Source: Nitrospiraceae bacterium UBA2166 (lineage in GTDB: Bacteria; Nitrospirota; Nitrospiria; Nitrospirales; UBA2166). Taken from it: a stretch of 30,009 nt of DNA. The translations under genes were made by a program, and so were the position numbers. Below the pieces are notes generated by a model, which searched no databases, was not told where the DNA came from, and was given only the letters and a program-made list of their open reading frames with translations. How positions within the stretch are numbered: position 1 is the first letter of the stretch; every line of letters starts with the position of its first letter. Of this stretch, positions 16,024 to 23,668 are shown piece after piece. The stretch is taken from contig DCWI01000107.1 in NCBI GenBank assembly GCA_002328825.1, positions 1 through 30,009 on the forward strand. The letters are read 5' to 3'.

Positions 16024-16989
16024 TCAATGCCCTACCTTTGCCTTATACCACTCAACGGTATGTTGAATGCCTCGATAAAATTCCGTTTGCGCCCTCTCCC
16101 CAAAAATCGATTCAAACTTGTTCGTATTGAGCATCCGATAGGGAATTGCATTAGGCTTGCTTACATCGTACTGAGGATTCACAGAATGCCCGCACACCTC
16201 AAGAATGACTTTGACGGCATCCCTAATGGTTATTTTTGATCCACTGCTAACGTTCACAGGATCACACATACAATATCGTTTGAGAATGCTGATCAGCGCA
16301 TCAACAAAATCTTCGACATAAATAAAGTCTCTTACCGTATAGCCATCTCCCCAAACAACGTAAGGCTCTTCCTTGTTCACCGCTCTCTTAATAAGCGCAG
16401 GCAAGACATGCGACTTGTCATCATCAAACTTGTCATAAGGCCCATATATATTCGTTGGCCGTACAATCCCAATCTTTAATCCATGCCTAACGTAATAAAA
16501 TTTGGCGAGTTGCTCAATATACCGGTTCATCCACCCAACCCCCATATAAAGCTCATATGTTGGCCGATTTAAGTCAAGCTCATCCTCACGAATTGGATAA
16601 TAGGCTTCCTGGTAAACTGTCGAGCTGCTTATAAAAACTACCCGTTCAACAGCATTCATCCTACAGGCCTCCAATAACCCAGAGTTAATTTGTAAATTCG
16701 GAACAATGAGTGCTGTAGGATTCTCTTTCATAATCTTCGCCCCAAACGTCTGAGCGGCACAGATGAACACATAGTTCATATTTCGTGTGGCTTCAATACA
16801 ATCATGGAGACTCGTAAAATCAAATTTCCGATACTGACAGCCTGGCATATCCGGTATTTGTAACATATCAGGCGTTCGCGAATGAAAGGTTGCCAAAACA
16901 TTGACATTCTCGGAACCCAACCGCCTAGCAAGATTTGCTCCCACTAAACCCGTACCACCAGCCACCAAAACATTTTTTCCACCAATCAT
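16024..16989 (-). CDS. NAD-dependent epimerase/dehydratase (GDP-fucose-synthase-like), no YxxxK
   Basis: Extended SDR of 321 aa. VAGGTGLVGANLARRL near 9-24 is the NAD-binding turn; FISSSTVYQE, VRPTNIYGPYDKF, VVWGDGYTVRDFIYVEDF and NVSSGSKITI are standard extended-SDR motifs. In the catalytic position the sequence reads YELYMGVGWMNRY: a tyrosine is present but no lysine four residues on, nor where relatives with a GVGWMKR motif would have it. It may be altered in activity. It lies 62 bases after the decayed homologous epimerase and shares its layout, so it may have taken over its role. Probable job: epimerase or reductase on an NDP-ketosugar after the ColD-like and E1 steps. Confidence 0.84.
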   Translation of the reverse strand: MIGGKNVLVAGGTGLVGANLARRLGSENVNVLATFHSRTPDMLQIPDMPGCQYRKFDFTSLHDCIEATRNMNYVFICAAQTFGAKIMKENPTALIVPNLQINSGLLEACRMNAVERVVFISSSTVYQEAYYPIREDELDLNRPTYELYMGVGWMNRYIEQLAKFYYVRHGLKIGIVRPTNIYGPYDKFDDDKSHVLPALIKRAVNKEEPYVVWGDGYTVRDFIYVEDFVDALISILKRYCMCDPVNVSSGSKITIRDAVKVILEVCGHSVNPQYDVSKPNAIPYRMLNTNKFESIFGERAQTEFYRGIQHTVEWYKAKVGH

Positions 16990-17051
16990 ACAAATGGCCT
17001 TTCATAAAATACGTTGTATCGGATATTGACACTAGCACGGTGAGTGGCATA

Positions 17052-17969
17052 TCAATTCATTGTCTCGTGAATTCCTTCTTCAATTGAAATCACTGACTTA
17101 AAACCAATCCTCTTCGCTCGTGACATATCCAACAATCGATTTCGATCATCTGATGGTTTGGACATATCCCACGTAACCTCCACCAAATCTGGAAGATTGC
17201 GTACGATAATGTCACCGATCTCGCGAACGGAGACTCCTTTGCCACTTCCAAGGTTAACTAGTTGACCTACCTGTTGCTCAACAGCAAGCAACATTCTTCG
17301 CATGGATAAAATCCATGACCACCTCCCCGTCACCCCAAACAACTAGAGGATTCGCCCATCCATTGCACATCGCAATGAGCGATGGAATGACCATAGTCAC
17401 ATTGGGATCGAAATTGTCATACGGGCCATAGCCGTTTGTAGGACGCACAATACTCACACAATCCCACCCATACTCAATCCGGTTAGCATCCGCTTGGCCA
17501 CCCGGAAAATCTATCATTCTCCGATGGAAAAGTTTTCCATACATCATCTTCGTAAAACACTTCACTTGGCGCATATACCCCATTGCACTTGTATAGAGAT
17601 ATCCCTTCCCTCCACACTGTCTCACCACTTCCATCATGTTGAGATTAAAGAGCATGGCAGGGACAAAGAAACTTGCATGTTTTTTGCAGTCATGGCCGGT
17701 GATCTTTTAATTCCTATAAGGTGGAAAACATAATCCATGCCTTGGCAGGCATCGAGACAGCACTCAAATTTCATAAGATTAACTTTAAGAAATTCTGCAC
17801 GAGGATGAACTCGCAAAGGGTCATTCAATGACGCAATGCGAACATTAGTTCCACGTTCAAAAAACATGTCAACAACAGATCTCCCAATAAGACCTGTCCC
17901 CTCGGTTACAAGAACGTTTGTATTTTGAAACAAAGAGTTTTTCCGAGAATCGATAAATTTTGGTTTCAT
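17052..17969 (-). pseudogene. Decayed NAD-dependent epimerase with at least four frameshifts
   Basis: Three frames must be joined to rebuild an extended-SDR epimerase: VLVTEGTGLIG at the start, then TSAMG, then in another frame GVYAPSEVFYEDDVWKTFP, then YGWDCVSIVRPTNGYGPYDNF, VVWGDGEVVMDFIHA, and last LVNLGSGKGVSVREIGDII. Breaks fall near 17680-17685 (one base lost from an A run), near 17577-17582, near 17490-17500 (several bases lost, removing most of the catalytic helix) and near 17291-17300. All look like small deletions. The neighbouring genes are intact, which argues against sequencing error. The start codon still abuts the E1 beta stop, so the gene was once part of the operon. Confidence 0.88.
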
Positions 17970-19010
17970 TTAGAAAGGTCCTTTAAAGTTATGCTCATAG
18001 GAATAGAACGTCTCGCCACTAAGATCTGATTTGTCAAGTTCAAGGATCATCTCCACAATTCGAATAATGTTGACAGCTGACGGATAGAAGACGTTTTCGA
18101 GCGGTCGTGTGGTTGGACATGGCACGTGCGCGAAACCAAGGCGCTCTACCGGCTTTACCAAAGCACTAAAACACCTGTGACTAATTAGTGCCGCCAATTC
18201 TGCCCCAAACCCACAAAACACCCAGTCATAGTCAACAACGAGGCAATGTCTAGTTTTCATGACAGAAGAGGCAATCAACCCCTCATCCAAAGGAGTGACG
18301 GTTCGCACATCAAGCACCTCTAACTCGACTCCTCGTTTGGCCAATATGTCTGCTGCTTTCAATGCCTCAATGTTCATCCACGACGTAGCGAGCACAGTCA
18401 GAGCATCACCTGTGCGACGTATAACGGATGACCCAAGAGGGATTTTCTCTTCTTCATTTAACTCCCCCTCAACATCATACAGCCACCGATGCTCCATGAA
18501 AATCACAGGATTGTCATCACGAATCGAAGATCTTAACAAGCTGTAGGCATCCTGAGGCGTCGTCGGAAGAACAACTTTCAAACCAGGAAAATGTGCAAAT
18601 ACAGAGTGGAGAGATTTGCTATGTTGAGCTGACTGTCCCCACCCACGACCAATAATGGCTCGAATCACCAATGGAATCTTTAGTCTCCCCGCACTCATAT
18701 ACCGTAAGTTCGACACCATATTCGCGATCTGGTTGATACCCAAAAGCATAAAGTCAGCACGAATATGCACATGGACTGGCCGCAGCCCTGAAATGGCTGC
18801 ACCTAATGCAACACCAGTCATTGCATCCTCTGCAAGCGGAGTCCCAAAACAACGATCCTCACCAAACTGCTCAAGCAACCCACGAGTACTTCCAAAAATC
18901 CGCTTGTGATCCGGCACATCGAGACCAAAAACAAACACTGTTGAATCTCTTTCCATTTCCCTCGTGAGTGCCAAGTTTACGGCCTCGCGAAATGTCGTCA
19001 GAGATGTCAT
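17970..19010 (-). CDS. E1-type thiamine-diphosphate enzyme, beta subunit
   Basis: A 346 aa protein of the pyruvate/2-oxoacid dehydrogenase E1 beta and transketolase C-terminal family. The segment TPLAEDAMTGVALGAA contains the conserved glutamate (Glu61) that activates the thiazolium ring. INQIANMVSNLRYMSAG, QHSKSLHSVF and the C-terminal PCPTTRPLENVFYPSA match E1 beta subunits encoded in sugar loci. Its start overlaps the alpha-subunit stop (ATGA), so the two subunits are made together and presumably form a heterotetramer. No lipoyl E2 or E3 gene is nearby; it may therefore transfer an acyl or ketol group to a sugar instead of feeding acyl-CoA synthesis. This is inferred from the setting. Confidence 0.88.
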   Translation of the reverse strand: MTSLTTFREAVNLALTREMERDSTVFVFGLDVPDHKRIFGSTRGLLEQFGEDRCFGTPLAEDAMTGVALGAAISGLRPVHVHIRADFMLLGINQIANMVSNLRYMSAGRLKIPLVIRAIIGRGWGQSAQHSKSLHSVFAHFPGLKVVLPTTPQDAYSLLRSSIRDDNPVIFMEHRWLYDVEGELNEEEKIPLGSSVIRRTGDALTVLATSWMNIEALKAADILAKRGVELEVLDVRTVTPLDEGLIASSVMKTRHCLVVDYDWVFCGFGAELAALISHRCFSALVKPVERLGFAHVPCPTTRPLENVFYPSAVNIIRIVEMILELDKSDLSGETFYSYEHNFKGPF

Positions 19011-19978
19011 GCGAAAACATCAGTGTACAGCTCAGAGGGAGCAGGAAATGGTGCCAGCTTTGCAGCCTGAATACTTTTAGCAATCTTTCCATCCACCTCC
19101 ATTCGTATCGCGCGCAAATCATCCCCAGAGCACTCCTTTTCAAGGAGTGCTTTCTCAAACCGAAGAACAGGATCGAGCGATATCATTTCCGCAAATGCCG
19201 GCCGAGATCGATACCCTGCATTAAAGTCTTCTGCTATACCAACATGCTCGAGAAACCGAAAGTATGTGAGGTGAAGAAATCCAGGTTTTGGCTGCTCAGC
19301 CATTCGCTCCACTATCTGACGCGTCACCATGCTAACCTCTTGAACATCGCTCCCATCTCCACTCCCACAATGACACTCAAAACCTTCAACAGTTTCTGAT
19401 ATAGATCGAAAACCTTGTCGCTCACCTGCAGAGGCATGGATCGCCAGATTATTGTCTTCACATACAAATAGGATCCGAAGGCGATGCAAACAGGCAAAAT
19501 TTATGCTTTCCCAAAAACTTCCTTCTTCCAATGCACCATCACCGAAAAAAGCAATAGCTACATCATCCAACTTCTTGTACTTCGCAGCAAATGCCGCCCC
19601 TACCGCAAGTGGAATTGTTGTTCCAACAATAGCCGATGTTGCAACCAACCCACTCTCTGGAGCAGAAAGATGCATCGACCCTACCTTTCCTCTCCCTACC
19701 CCTGTTGCCTTTCCGTAGAGTTCCGCAAAAAATCCATCAGTATCATCGGTAAGCATCAGGTACAATGCATGATTTCGATATGTTCCGAAACATTTCGTTG
19801 TTTCTGGTAGACCAAATAAAACACCTACAGGTATAGCCTCTTGCCCAATACTGAGATGGACAGGAGTTTTCATTGCATCATTGCCATATTCTTCGCGGAC
19901 CTTTTCTTCCGCTTGCCGAATCAAAACAAGCTTTCGGTATAGATAAAGCAATTCATCCTTACCGAAACGAGACTTCAC
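19007..19978 (-). CDS. E1-type thiamine-diphosphate enzyme, alpha subunit
   Basis: A 323 aa E1 alpha homologue. The thiamine-diphosphate motif is complete: FFGDGALEEGSFWESIN begins at residue 144 and EDNNLAIH near 174 closes it. HLSIGQEAIPVG and GKVGSMHLSAPESG are typical of E1 alpha chains of acetoin and pyruvate dehydrogenases. The start is GTG at 19978, sharing one base with the TAG of the DegT-like gene and preceded by AAAGG at seven bases. It overlaps the beta subunit by four bases. A perfect ten-base hairpin lies in its 3' half (listed separately). The expected donor is a 2-oxoacid such as pyruvate; the acceptor may be the 4-keto-3-deoxy sugar from the preceding enzyme. Confidence 0.9.
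   Translation of the reverse strand: MKSRFGKDELLYLYRKLVLIRQAEEKVREEYGNDAMKTPVHLSIGQEAIPVGVLFGLPETTKCFGTYRNHALYLMLTDDTDGFFAELYGKATGVGRGKVGSMHLSAPESGLVATSAIVGTTIPLAVGAAFAAKYKKLDDVAIAFFGDGALEEGSFWESINFACLHRLRILFVCEDNNLAIHASAGERQGFRSISETVEGFECHCGSGDGSDVQEVSMVTRQIVERMAEQPKPGFLHLTYFRFLEHVGIAEDFNAGYRSRPAFAEMISLDPVLRFEKALLEKECSGDDLRAIRMEVDGKIAKSIQAAKLAPFPAPSELYTDVFA
19129..19151. repeat. Perfect 10-base inverted repeat inside the E1 alpha gene
   Basis: AGCACTCCTT and its exact reverse complement, separated by three bases, form a strong hairpin in the mRNA about 120-140 bases before the stop codon of the alpha subunit. It also encodes an ordinary-looking peptide. It could influence mRNA stability or the alpha-to-beta ratio, or be chance. 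Confidence 0.5.
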
Positions 19979-21141
19979 TATAAAGCCTTTAGAACTGTCT
20001 GCGAAATAAACGCTAAAGAATCCTCATTCAAGGAGGGATTGTTGGGGAGAAAGAGCCCACATTGATGAATCCTATCGGCCATAGGAAAACGCGTCGTTCC
20101 ATATCGGTTGGCCCAAAACGGATGCAAACCAAGATTTCCAGCGGAAAAAATTCGCGTTTCGATCCCGTTTTGCACAAGAGCAGCAACTATCCGCTTACGC
20201 TGCGCCTCGTCTTCTGCTAGAAGACCAAACGATATGCTCGCGACCTGGCATTCAGATTCACAACGCTGAACAGAAAATATGTCCCCGAGCTGTTGCATAT
20301 AATAGGAGTGGTTCTCTTGCCGTCGAAAAGTCATCCAGTCTAATTTTTCAAGCTGTCCAATCCCAATAAAGGCATTGAGGTCTGTTGATCGCAAATTAAA
20401 CCCGGGCTCATAAAAAACAAATGGCGTATGAAAATCATCGATATGGTGCTGTTCAATAAGCGATTGGTGGTCCCTCTCATCTAAGTCTTTGCTCCAACCA
20501 TGACTTCTGATCATCAAGAGCAAGTTTTTGAACGTTGCATCATCAGTCGAGACCATACCACCTTCTATCGTCGACATCTGATGGCCAAAATAAAACGAAA
20601 AACTCGCCATATCTCCAAAACTACCAACTTTCTTCCCTTTGTATGATGCCCCAATTGCAGCACAAGCATCCTCAAGCAAAAAAAACCCATACTTGTTTTT
20701 CAATTCAAGCATCGCATCCATCTTATGTGGAACGCCAAGTACCTGAACCATCAAAACAGTGCTTGGCTTATGTTCTTTGACAAGGCTCTCCAAATGATCC
20801 AAATCAAGACCAAAGGTATCAGAGTCGGCTTCACACATTACCGGCTCAAACCCAAACTGGATTGCCGGTGCAATGGAGGTTACCCACCCAACACTAGGAA
20901 CAATCACTTTTTTGTTTTTGAGCTTTCCTGACAAGAGAAGGGCGTAATACATGAGCAGATTCGCTGACGAACCAGAATTACAGTTGACCGAATAGGATCG
21001 GCCAATCCACTGACTCCATTTATCTTGAAAGTCAACGGTAACTTTACCTTTTGTCAAACGAGGATTTGTCTGCAACCACTGTATCAGGCGAGCAATGTCC
21101 TCGGTGTCAATGGTATCTTCAGCCAAGTGAAATTTAATCAA
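19978..21141 (-). CDS. DegT-fold PLP enzyme with His in place of Lys; ColD-like 3-dehydratase
   Basis: A 387 aa member of the DegT/DnrJ/EryC1 fold. NCNSGSSANLL and LLEDACAAIGASYKGKKVGS are clear fold motifs. The PLP-lysine segment, usually F-x-x-x-K-x-x-T-x-x-EGG, reads SFYFGHQMSTIEGGM: histidine 187 (codon 20581-20583) replaces the lysine. The same swap occurs in ColD, the GDP-4-keto-6-deoxymannose 3-dehydratase, which removes the C3 hydroxyl instead of transaminating. I therefore predict a sugar 3-dehydratase. The frame can start at TTG 21174, but TTG 21141 has AAGGAG eight bases upstream and matches the usual N-terminus (IKFHLAEDTID). It heads the deoxysugar operon. Confidence 0.83.
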   Translation of the reverse strand: MIKFHLAEDTIDTEDIARLIQWLQTNPRLTKGKVTVDFQDKWSQWIGRSYSVNCNSGSSANLLMYYALLLSGKLKNKKVIVPSVGWVTSIAPAIQFGFEPVMCEADSDTFGLDLDHLESLVKEHKPSTVLMVQVLGVPHKMDAMLELKNKYGFFLLEDACAAIGASYKGKKVGSFGDMASFSFYFGHQMSTIEGGMVSTDDATFKNLLLMIRSHGWSKDLDERDHQSLIEQHHIDDFHTPFVFYEPGFNLRSTDLNAFIGIGQLEKLDWMTFRRQENHSYYMQQLGDIFSVQRCESECQVASISFGLLAEDEAQRKRIVAALVQNGIETRIFSAGNLGLHPFWANRYGTTRFPMADRIHQCGLFLPNNPSLNEDSLAFISQTVLKAL

Positions 21142-21692
21142 AAAACCATTCTCCTTCAACACATGTAAGAACAAAACACAAAAATCTCACGAGAACAACT
21201 CCAGTTCACTAATCTTCACAAAATACACTTGATAGTAAGATGACATACTCGTATATAGAAAACTCAGTCGCCAAAAAACAAAATAGTGATACAGCTACCT
21301 CTTTCGATCATCCATGCTGACTTGCCTACCCCCCCACACTCATTTGCGTAATGCATGCAGTTTCTATCCCCCAATAACATTGCCGGAATTACCACTCATT
21401 CTAATACTGTGTAAGAAACCCTTTAGCCTTTCCCATTCTCGAAACTGACACTCAATGCCCTCTCAAAAACATACTCTCCAGAATTCGCTGCAAGAAAAAA
21501 CGTATCCTCTACCACCACAATACGAAAGAGAGAACCACTTGAAACTTCTAATGCATTGCTGAAAATTTTGTCAACCATATCCTAGCAAACATCCTCACTT
21601 CTACTGCTTCCTCGCAACAAAACCTTAAGACTGACACAATGGTTGATTCTACACACCCAGCTTGCATATCAGAGCTCAGATCAACTTTCTTC
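21142..21692. other. 551-base spacer before the deoxysugar operon
   Basis: The largest break in the locus. It separates the HddC-like gene from the ColD-like gene and should contain the promoter of the deoxysugar operon, but I recognise no clear promoter, terminator or repeat. The only protein-like content is the small open frame at 21423-21578. The last bases carry the AAGGAG ribosome site of the ColD-like gene. Confidence 0.45.
21423..21578 (-). CDS. Small ORF, 51 aa, unknown; possible gene remnant
   Basis: Open frame from ATG 21578 to TAA, with AGGA only a few bases upstream. The predicted protein contains FSNALEVSSGSLFRIVVVED and has a plausible globular composition without low-complexity sequence. 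I do not recognise a family. It could be a short gene or the front end of a truncated one; the frame closes at 21423 with no detectable continuation. Confidence 0.25.
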   Translation of the reverse strand: MVDKIFSNALEVSSGSLFRIVVVEDTFFLAANSGEYVFERALSVSFENGKG

Positions 21693-22460
21693 TCACTGCA
21701 CACTCTCACTTTGAGTTCTAGACCTTTGGTCAGGTCCATACCGGGAAAAAAACTGCTCGGCAGCCCCATACGATTCCGGTGTGCCCATATCTAAAAATTT
21801 CCCTTTCCCACGGAACCCATACAACAACGCTTTATCAGCCCACACAGGAAAGACTTCACGCTCAAGCGATTCAGCTCTACCCAATACGATGTTAGACAGC
21901 ATCTGCTGAGAAAAAAGATACATGCCCGCATTAATCCAGCACTGTTCGTCCAACAAACCTCTTTTGTTATCGCGTTTTTCTTCAAACCGTACGATATGAT
22001 CATCCTGATCTAAAACCACACACCCATACCGATCAGGATCTGGAACAGCAGTTAGAAGCAATGTGGCATCCGCACATCGATTACGATGCCAAGAAAAAAA
22101 CAGGCCCAGATCCGTCTGATAATATGAATCTCCATTCATCACCAAAACCACATCGGAGTGGAGAAACGGAGCTGCTAAGCGTAGAGCGCCCGCCGTTCCC
22201 AAAGGACTTGATTCCTGAGAATATTGGAGGCGAAGGCCATGATAAGTATTACCAAATACTTTGTAGACCTGTTCACCGAGATAACCCGTGCACAAAACAA
22301 CATCCTTCAAATTGTGATCAACCAACACATCGAGAAGATACGAAAGAAATGGCCGACCTCTCACATTCGCCAAGACTTTTGGCATGTCGGCAACAACCGG
22401 TCGAAGCCGTGTACCTAGCCCTCCTACCAAAATAGCTGCTGTGATCTGATCATTAGACAT
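21693..22460 (-). CDS. hddC: Sugar-phosphate nucleotidyltransferase, HddC-like
   Basis: A 255 aa nucleotidyltransferase. ILVGGLGTRLRP (about 10-21) followed by PKVLANVRGRPFL is the NTP-binding loop; VMNGDSYY supplies the metal aspartate; GTAGALRLA is the second signature. The size and ending (FLDMGTPESYGAAEQFF) fit D-glycero-D-manno-heptose 1-phosphate guanylyltransferase and related short transferases, and the SIS isomerase and epimerase upstream support a heptose role. Other sugar-1-phosphates cannot be excluded. ATG 22460 overlaps the upstream epimerase stop by eight bases; an in-frame TTG upstream is less likely. A heptose kinase and phosphatase, needed for a full pathway, are not visible in the window. 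Confidence 0.82.
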   Translation of the reverse strand: MSNDQITAAILVGGLGTRLRPVVADMPKVLANVRGRPFLSYLLDVLVDHNLKDVVLCTGYLGEQVYKVFGNTYHGLRLQYSQESSPLGTAGALRLAAPFLHSDVVLVMNGDSYYQTDLGLFFSWHRNRCADATLLLTAVPDPDRYGCVVLDQDDHIVRFEEKRDNKRGLLDEQCWINAGMYLFSQQMLSNIVLGRAESLEREVFPVWADKALLYGFRGKGKFLDMGTPESYGAAEQFFSRYGPDQRSRTQSESVQ

Positions 22461-23385
22461 TTCCAAATTCGCCCCGCCCAAGCATACGAAAACCCTTTAA
22501 CAACTCGCATATGCCATCTTCAAGAGATCGCTGTGCGCGAAACCCCTCCTCTGCAAGTCGTTGGTTTGATACAACGTAATTCCTCTTGTCACGATCGCTC
22601 CCAATTGGTGCAAAATGAAGATAAAAAGATGGAACTTGTTCCTTGATTTTCAGAGCAAGCTCTTCTTTTGAAAGATTTGCCGTATCAAGTCCCACGTTGT
22701 AAGGCCGTCCAACCATCTGTTTGGCATTCTTGATGCAATGCAACACACACGCCGCGACATCCCGAATATGGACAAAATTTCTCTTGAATTCCTTTTCGAA
22801 AATAACCAGGTAACTCGAAGAAAACGCAGCATAGGTAAAATTATTGACCAACAAATCCATCCTCATGCGTGGTGACATTCCAAACACCGTAGCAAGCCGC
22901 AAAGTAATTACATTGGGAGAGCTCAAAAGTTCTGCCTCGGCTTGGACTTTTGTCCGACCATAAAGAGAAATAGGTTCGAGTGGTGTATCTTCAGTGCAAA
23001 AATTATCCCCAGACTTTGTTCCATACCCGCTATTTGTTGTTGGAAACACAATCAACTGCTCTGAACTTCTGATGCGATTGAGAAGTTGCACAGCTTCCAG
23101 ATTAATGGTTTGAGCCATATCGGGATCACGATCGCATGCCGGCGCACCAACAATCGCAGCAAGAGGGATAAGGACATCTGCATCTTTGATATGGTCTCGT
23201 AGGAGCATCTCATCACGTATATCACCCAACACAAATTCAAAGTGATCATTCGCGCAAAAATGAAACAGGCTATGTTGGCGATAAAGCAAGTTGTCGATAA
23301 CAACAACATCATACCCAGCCAAGAGAAGATGCTCACACAAAACAGAGCCTAAGTACCCTGCCCCCCCTGTGATAAGAATTTTCAT
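22453..23385 (-). CDS. NAD-dependent sugar epimerase/dehydratase
   Basis: Extended SDR of 310 aa with all key elements: MKILITGGAGYLGS at the N-terminus, IPLAAIVGAPACDRDP, FPTTNSGYG with the catalytic Ser/Thr region, and YGRTK (Tyr142, Lys146) as the YxxxK motif. RNFVHIRDVAACVLHC and the RxDKRNYxVS-like C-terminal segment are typical of this group, which often accompanies hddC and gmhA. The reading frame extends to 23430, but homology starts at ATG 23385, which has AAAGG nine bases upstream. Likely role: epimerising or reducing a nucleotide-activated heptose or hexose. The product cannot be deduced. Confidence 0.88.
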   Translation of the reverse strand: MKILITGGAGYLGSVLCEHLLLAGYDVVVIDNLLYRQHSLFHFCANDHFEFVLGDIRDEMLLRDHIKDADVLIPLAAIVGAPACDRDPDMAQTINLEAVQLLNRIRSSEQLIVFPTTNSGYGTKSGDNFCTEDTPLEPISLYGRTKVQAEAELLSSPNVITLRLATVFGMSPRMRMDLLVNNFTYAAFSSSYLVIFEKEFKRNFVHIRDVAACVLHCIKNAKQMVGRPYNVGLDTANLSKEELALKIKEQVPSFYLHFAPIGSDRDKRNYVVSNQRLAEEGFRAQRSLEDGICELLKGFRMLGRGEFGNV

Positions 23386-23600
23386 TGGCCCACACCTTTC
23401 ACAAAAGCAAGAGGGCATTGAACCACCCACGGCCGATGCCTGAAAAACCTGCCCAGCACCCTATCGAGCAACCACGCAACCTCACACAGATCATCTCCAA
23501 TACACTCTCTTTTCAAAAAGAGCCTTCTCTCTTCAAGCAGCTTCAATACATCGCTGCTTTCGTTTTTCCGCAAACACTCAATGTCTACTAGGTTGGACAC
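23382..23600 (-). CDS. Small ORF, 72 aa, unknown, coupled to the epimerase gene
   Basis: GTG-initiated frame whose stop overlaps the epimerase ATG as ATGA, the arrangement used for coupled genes throughout this locus. The protein is charged and helical-looking (ECLRKNESSDVLKLLEERR, then a VAWLLDRVLGRFFRH segment) and resembles the C-terminus of a larger protein more than a stand-alone one. No clear ribosome site precedes the GTG. I do not recognise a family. Confidence 0.35.
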   Translation of the reverse strand: MSNLVDIECLRKNESSDVLKLLEERRLFLKRECIGDDLCEVAWLLDRVLGRFFRHRPWVVQCPLAFVKGVGQ

Positions 23601-23668
23601 TTTCAGTCTAGATCCCTAATATCCAAACACCAGAGGACGACACGAGCCTCTGCCAAAATCCTCATGCA

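Noticed and set aside
17680..17685. A-run in the epimerase as a phase-variable switch
   Set aside because: The run is only six bases and at least three other frame breaks exist, so restoring this one would not restore the gene.
21548..21769. Minus-strand frame of 73 codons overlapping the hddC 3' end
   Set aside because: About a third lies inside hddC in another frame and the remainder shows no family features.
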